In this document: positions 16,411 to 19,478 of the stretch, one piece after another
How the letters are laid out: the number at the start of each line of letters is the position of its first letter
Position numbering within the stretch: the first letter of the stretch is position 1
Origin: Ga0074139 sp046336825
GTDB lineage: Bacteria > Bdellovibrionota > Bdellovibrionia > Bdellovibrionales > Bdellovibrionaceae
DNA: 19,478 bases
Assembly: GCA_046336825.1 (NCBI GenBank)
Contig: JBKDFX010000070.1
Coordinates: 1-19,478 of the forward strand
Reading direction: 5' to 3'
Translations under genes and position numbers: made by a program
The notes under the pieces: model-generated
What the model saw: only the letters and a program-made list of their open reading frames with translations
Databases searched by the model: none
What the model was told of the DNA's origin: nothing

Positions 16411-16434
16411 GGTTCTATGATGGGTTCTATGATT
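16411..16434 (+). repeat. 12-bp tandem duplication over the alkB-like start
   Basis: GGTTCTATGAT occurs twice, offset by 12 bp, giving two copies of the start-codon context. The duplication adds four codons in frame and makes the initiation site ambiguous. Confidence 0.6.
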
Positions 16435-17241
16435 GAAATTTTGTTAAGACATCAATACCTCAACCCAGCTGATAGAGAAAAAATTCTTAATGAGATTTTA
16501 TGTTACAAACCCATTTGGGAAAATCGATTTTCTAAATCCAACCCACCTCCGACAGGCCAGCCCAATCGTCAACTTTTAAGGCCTGTGTATTGGCTGGGGA
16601 ACTGGCAGTTTGCATGCCTCAACTATTACCACCCGCCAAAAGGTGTGACCTTTCGCTGCGTTCAAGCTGAGCCCTATGGGCCTTACTTAAAAGGTTTTGT
16701 AAAAGAAGTTGAAAAGATTGTTCGTCAAAAATTTCATCCTAAAAACATACCTCATGATTGGCATCTGAATACCTGCCTGATCAATTATTACGGGTCAAAA
16801 ATTGAAAATGGTAAAAAAATTGATGCGGCACGAGTGGGTGAACACAAAGATTTTGAACCAGGTCCAGTGGCTTCCTTATCTTTTGGAGAAAAAGCTCTCT
16901 TCCAATTCGTGCACAGCCGTCGAAAGGACGTTCGCAGTCAAGTGGTCCTACAGCAGTGGTTAGCAGACAGCAGTTTACAAATCTTTGGAGGCAACAAATA
17001 CAAAGATCTCTACTTTCACCGAGTCCAACGCGTTGAGAAAAACAAATCTGAACCCTTGCCTGCTTTCAAGATCCCCGATTTTGAAATGAGAAGAATTAAT
17101 CTGACCTTTCGTTATGTTCCTCGAGAGCATATCCAAAGGCTACAGGAGTTCCCCTCAAAATTAAAAGAAGACATTAATCCCTATGTAAAAACCCTGTCGG
17201 AATCTTCGATTTACTGGAAACAGCAGCTGGATACGATCTAA
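16417..17241 (+). CDS. AlkB-family 2-oxoglutarate/Fe(II) dioxygenase
   Basis: This family of enzymes removes alkyl groups from nucleic acid bases by oxidation, using iron and 2-oxoglutarate. In the 274-residue product the iron ligands are His143 and Asp145 (GEHKDFEPG) and His201 (LYFHRVQRV). The 2-oxoglutarate and substrate signature RxNxTxR is complete at 226-232 (RINLTFR). LNTCLINYYG at 117-126 is the usual strand before the iron site. It is longer than the 216-residue E. coli AlkB, with extra N- and C-terminal segments. The start is uncertain among three in-frame ATGs (16417, 16420, 16429) inside a 12-bp tandem repeat; TAAGG lies 4 nt before the first. Nucleic-acid repair is the likely role, but related proteins act on other substrates. 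Confidence 0.88.
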   Translation: MMGSMIEILLRHQYLNPADREKILNEILCYKPIWENRFSKSNPPPTGQPNRQLLRPVYWLGNWQFACLNYYHPPKGVTFRCVQAEPYGPYLKGFVKEVEKIVRQKFHPKNIPHDWHLNTCLINYYGSKIENGKKIDAARVGEHKDFEPGPVASLSFGEKALFQFVHSRRKDVRSQVVLQQWLADSSLQIFGGNKYKDLYFHRVQRVEKNKSEPLPAFKIPDFEMRRINLTFRYVPREHIQRLQEFPSKLKEDINPYVKTLSESSIYWKQQLDTI

Positions 17242-17289
17242 AGCTGAATGGTTCAATTTACTTTGAAAAAAAGTGGGTATGTCCTCTGG

Positions 17290-17308
17290 AGAGAACACTT
17301 TGTTCTCT
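17290..17308. terminator. Hairpin after the alkB-like gene: weak terminator or operator
   Basis: AGAGAACA, a CTT loop and TGTTCTCT form a perfect 8-bp stem 49 nt past the alkB-like stop. It is followed by an AT-rich stretch without a continuous T-run. It may end transcription weakly, or act as an operator for the regulator gene that begins 42 nt further on. The rest of the 17242-17350 gap shows nothing else supportable. Confidence 0.4.
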
Positions 17309-17350
17309 AATTGATTTACTTATTTTCAATTTGTCAGTAACTCATGCTTC

Positions 17351-18148
17351 ATGATTCAAAATTATAATGATTACCGCAGTTATTTGCGCTCCTGTTTAAA
17401 TTAAAGAATTCATCAAAATCCTCGATACTCTATGCGAGCTTTTGCAAAAAACCTCAATTTGGCTCCAAGTTTTATCTCAGATATCCTAAATGGTCGAAAA
17501 AACCTATCCATTCAAAGTGCTTTTAAAATCAGCGAAGGCTTAAAGCTTACAATAAAGGAAACGACCTACTTTCAGCTACTTGTCCGACTAGAAGCAGCCA
17601 AAACACAAGAGGAAAAACTCAAAATCACTCGTGAGTTGGAGCCTATTTTTAATAAAAAAAAAACTACAGATCTAAGTTTAGACTGCTTTCGCATCATTGC
17701 GGATTGGCACCACACCGCCATTTTGGAGATGACTAATCTCACTGATTTTGAGGTCACGGCCAGTTCGGTATCGAAATACTTAAAGGTCAACAAACTTGAA
17801 GCTCAAACGGCTCTTGACCGTCTGGAAAGGCTCGAACTTATTTATTTAGATCCACAAAATAAATATCAAAAAAGTCAGCCAAGTCTACTGGTACAATCTC
17901 TTAATCCAAACGAGGGCCTGCGTCACTTTCACAAACAAATGCTTTTAAAAGCTATCGACAGTCTCTCAATGCAAAATAATAAGGAAAAATTTATTGGATC
18001 TGAAACCTTTGCCTTCGACGAAAAATCTTTAGCAGAAGTTAGCGAAGTTTTTGAGGAGTGCTTCACAAAGGTTGTGCAAATTGCCAAAAGATCCAAAAAA
18101 AAGAAACACGTCTATCACCTTGGAATTCAATTTTTTAAAGTCACTTAA
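17351..18148 (+). pseudogene. TIGR02147-family regulator interrupted by an in-frame stop
   Basis: Reading from ATG 17351 gives IQNYNDYRSYLRSCLN, then TAA (17402-17404), then RIHQNPRYS leading without a frame change into MRAFAKNLNLAPSFISDILN. The whole matches the family N-terminus 'Y.DYR.YL...L..R...NP.YS.RAFA..L.L.PS..S..L.G...LS', so the stop breaks a once continuous gene of about 265 codons. An uninterrupted frame from ATG 17432 (238 residues) keeps the helix-turn-helix (about 1-45), the middle helical region and the winged-helix-like part near 85-150. A shortened protein could therefore still be made, but no ribosome site precedes 17432 or 17351. An A10 run lies at 17654-17663. The gene is followed after 10 nt by a secreted-protein gene, a pairing common for this family in Bdellovibrio. 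Confidence 0.8.
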
Positions 18149-18158
18149 GGAGAATAAA

Positions 18159-19391
18159 ATGACTCAAATAATATTAATTTTGCTAGCAGCTTCAATTTCA
18201 TGGGCAGCTAACACAGGAACTCGTGGGGGCGGCGATGCGGTCATCTGCTACTCAGGAGATAAAATCACCTCTGTCGAAGTTTTGGATTATTTCGAAGCCA
18301 CACAAATGGGACTCATTTTGGACCTCGGTGATGAATCACTTAATTACAAAGAAAAATTAAAATTAGTCATTGATCGCTGGGCTCGGTTTGACCCTATTTT
18401 GACAGACTTTTTCAGAGAGGCATTACTAAATTTTTCCGATCATACCGCATTTCTGGATCGCAATTTTTTAAAAGAAATAGATGACTCTAACGAGTCTATA
18501 CTACCAAGTCGATCTTGCTACCTCAAACAAATGGCTGTCAGTCGACTAGAGGATCTAGCCCCTGGTGAAAAGAAGTATCTGGTGGATAACGAGCTCTGGA
18601 ATCTACTTAGCGAAACGCAAAAAGCAGGGCTTATTATTCACGAGGTTCTTTGGAGTTTCTATAAAGAATTAAATGATAAACTAAATAATTCAAGTTCAAT
18701 ACGTAGACTGAATGCAATTTTGTCATCGACATTGATGACAAAATACACTCCCGAGCAATACATTCAACTGATTTCTCAATTATGGAAAACAATAGACCCA
18801 CTAAGCTACGCTTGGAATCGTACTGGAGCACATTCCCCATCAATTTTATATAATGGAGTAGTCTATTCAATAAACACTAGTTTGTGGATTGAAAATAGAA
18901 TTGTCAGGCGAGGATTTATGCCCAGACCTACTCAATTTATTGTGGGTGGAAATAGTTTTTACTTTAGTGGATTTTCGCTGTTATCAATTAATAATATTGA
19001 ATTCTATAGCAATGGAGCCGTTAAAGAAGGACGCCTTTATAAAGATGTTAACATTGTATTAAATAATGAAATGAAGCTTTCTCTATCAGAGCTTTATAGC
19101 AAGTTAGAGTTCAATGAATTGGGTCAAATACAAAAGATTAATGGGCTTCCCAAGAGAGATGGTATTTATTATTTCAATAAACCCTACAAAAATTTGACTC
19201 TTGAATGGAATGGAGTCCAATTTCCCTTTAATGAATTGGAGTTTTTTGAAACTGGAAAAGTTAAGTCCATGAGAATTAATCTGACTAGTAGCGATGAATG
19301 GAAGTTTTCTTGGAAAGGTAAAAATTATGTGGCTAAAAAATGTCCCGCTTTTTTGTTAATCGGACTTTTGACGCGAGCATTTAGTGGATGA
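18159..19391 (+). CDS. Secreted 'GGGDxVxC' protein, C-terminus probably replaced by an IS end
   Basis: The start is ATG 18159, with AAGGAGA overlapping the regulator stop; upstream frame to 18051 lies inside the regulator and is not needed. The 410-residue product has a signal peptide (MTQIILILLAASISWAA) followed by GTRGGGDAVIC, a motif seen on many exported Bdellovibrio proteins. Residues 30-190 include YLVDNELWNLL and LIIHEVLWSFYKEL, a pattern known in uncharacterised secreted proteins; HEVLW lacks the second His of a metalloprotease. Residues 270-375 hold three weak repeats: IEFYSNGAVKEG, LEFNELGQIQKI and LEFFETGKVKSM. From about residue 395 (CPAFLLIG) the coding sequence appears to be IS DNA, so the native end is missing. 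Function is unknown. Confidence 0.78.
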   Translation: MTQIILILLAASISWAANTGTRGGGDAVICYSGDKITSVEVLDYFEATQMGLILDLGDESLNYKEKLKLVIDRWARFDPILTDFFREALLNFSDHTAFLDRNFLKEIDDSNESILPSRSCYLKQMAVSRLEDLAPGEKKYLVDNELWNLLSETQKAGLIIHEVLWSFYKELNDKLNNSSSIRRLNAILSSTLMTKYTPEQYIQLISQLWKTIDPLSYAWNRTGAHSPSILYNGVVYSINTSLWIENRIVRRGFMPRPTQFIVGGNSFYFSGFSLLSINNIEFYSNGAVKEGRLYKDVNIVLNNEMKLSLSELYSKLEFNELGQIQKINGLPKRDGIYYFNKPYKNLTLEWNGVQFPFNELEFFETGKVKSMRINLTSSDEWKFSWKGKNYVAKKCPAFLLIGLLTRAFSG

Positions 19392-19414
19392 TTTAATCCC
19401 AGTATTGCGTCAAA
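19367..19414 (+). promoter_or_regulatory. Inverted repeat reaching the transposase ribosome-binding site
   Basis: TTTGACGC (19367-19374) is mirrored by GCGTCAAA (19407-19414), which touches the AAAGGAG ribosome site (19412-19418). An RNA entering from the secreted-protein gene would contain both arms and could fold over the ribosome site, whereas one starting inside would not. Such shielding is known for other IS elements; here it is inferred. Confidence 0.4.
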
Positions 19415-19427
19415 GGAGTGAAGCGAT

Positions 19428-19478
19428 ATGGAACAGAATCAGGATAGGCAACGTCGGCACTTTTCGCCAGACCAGAAA
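19428..19478 (+). CDS. Transposase N-terminus (IS3-like OrfA type), cut by window edge
   Basis: Seventeen codons are visible from an ATG preceded by AAAGGAG at good spacing. The residues RRHFSPDQK resemble the opening of helix-turn-helix transposases of the IS3 group ('RR.FSPEQK..I...H'). The rest is outside the window, so the family is tentative. Confidence 0.55.
   Translation, partial: MEQNQDRQRRHFSPDQK

Larger units (their letters stand above)
19341..19478 (+). mobile_element. Left end of an insertion sequence (right end outside window)
   Basis: From a TG at 19341 the sequence changes character: G+C is about 45% by hand count, against about 34% in the preceding 120 nt. An 87-nt leader then precedes a well-formed ribosome site and a transposase-like start at 19428. 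A leader of this size is usual for IS left ends. The exact boundary and any target duplication cannot be set without the right end. Confidence 0.55.

Noticed and set aside
17242..17350. A TTGATT-based promoter upstream of the regulator.
   Set aside because: No acceptable -10 element was found at normal spacing.
18051..18158. Upstream extension of the secreted protein into the regulator gene.
   Set aside because: ATG 18159 has a strong ribosome site and begins directly with a signal peptide.
18630..18680. LIIHEVLW in the secreted protein as a zinc metalloprotease HExxH site.
   Set aside because: The second histidine is missing (HEVLW) and no other zinc ligand pattern was seen.
1..19478. CRISPR arrays, tRNA or rRNA genes, phage or conjugation modules.
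   Set aside because: No regularly spaced repeats, cloverleaf patterns or marker proteins were seen on reading both strands.

Overview
The window looks like chromosome from a Bdellovibrio-like bacterium (Bdellovibrionota). This is inferred from gene content: a type III glutamine synthetase, a TIGR02147-family regulator next to a secreted protein beginning with a 'GGGDxVxC' motif, several small outer-membrane barrels, and an AT-leaning composition. No rRNA, tRNA or CRISPR array was seen. Gene density is very high. No stretch over 300 bases lacks a gene; the longest gaps are about 116 bp (15753-15868) and 109 bp (17242-17350).

Positions 1-5666 hold the 3' part of glnN (cut by the window edge), then a ribosome-rescue release factor (arfB) 5 nt later. 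Facing them are a thiolase and a translationally coupled protein that looks like a degenerate receiver/HD regulator. A short exported chalcone-isomerase-like protein follows on the plus strand. Positions 5598-12741 are all on the minus strand. Read in transcription order they are: a small barrel protein, msrB, a sodium:dicarboxylate/glutamate symporter, an M14 metallocarboxypeptidase (these four tightly packed or overlapping), a divergent TetR-like regulator, and lon. AT-rich or imperfect palindromes sit ahead of both the TetR-like gene and lon. Positions 12788-15752 hold an outer-membrane protein facing a coupled minus-strand pair: a YecM/DUF4269 fusion and an FAD oxidoreductase of the SelD-associated type. 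Positions 15869-17241 hold a small exported protein and an AlkB-type dioxygenase.

The right end (17351-19478) appears to be a decaying regulator/secreted-protein pair. The TIGR02147 regulator carries an in-frame TAA at codon 18, after a recognisable family N-terminus. The secreted-protein gene beside it seems to run into the left end of an insertion sequence, whose transposase start is visible at 19428. All three convergent gene pairs in the window overlap at their stop codons, leaving no room for intrinsic terminators. A very GC-rich 12-bp stem-loop lies inside arfB, over the GGQ codons. Function calls rest on motifs and family resemblance read by eye; no database search was run.
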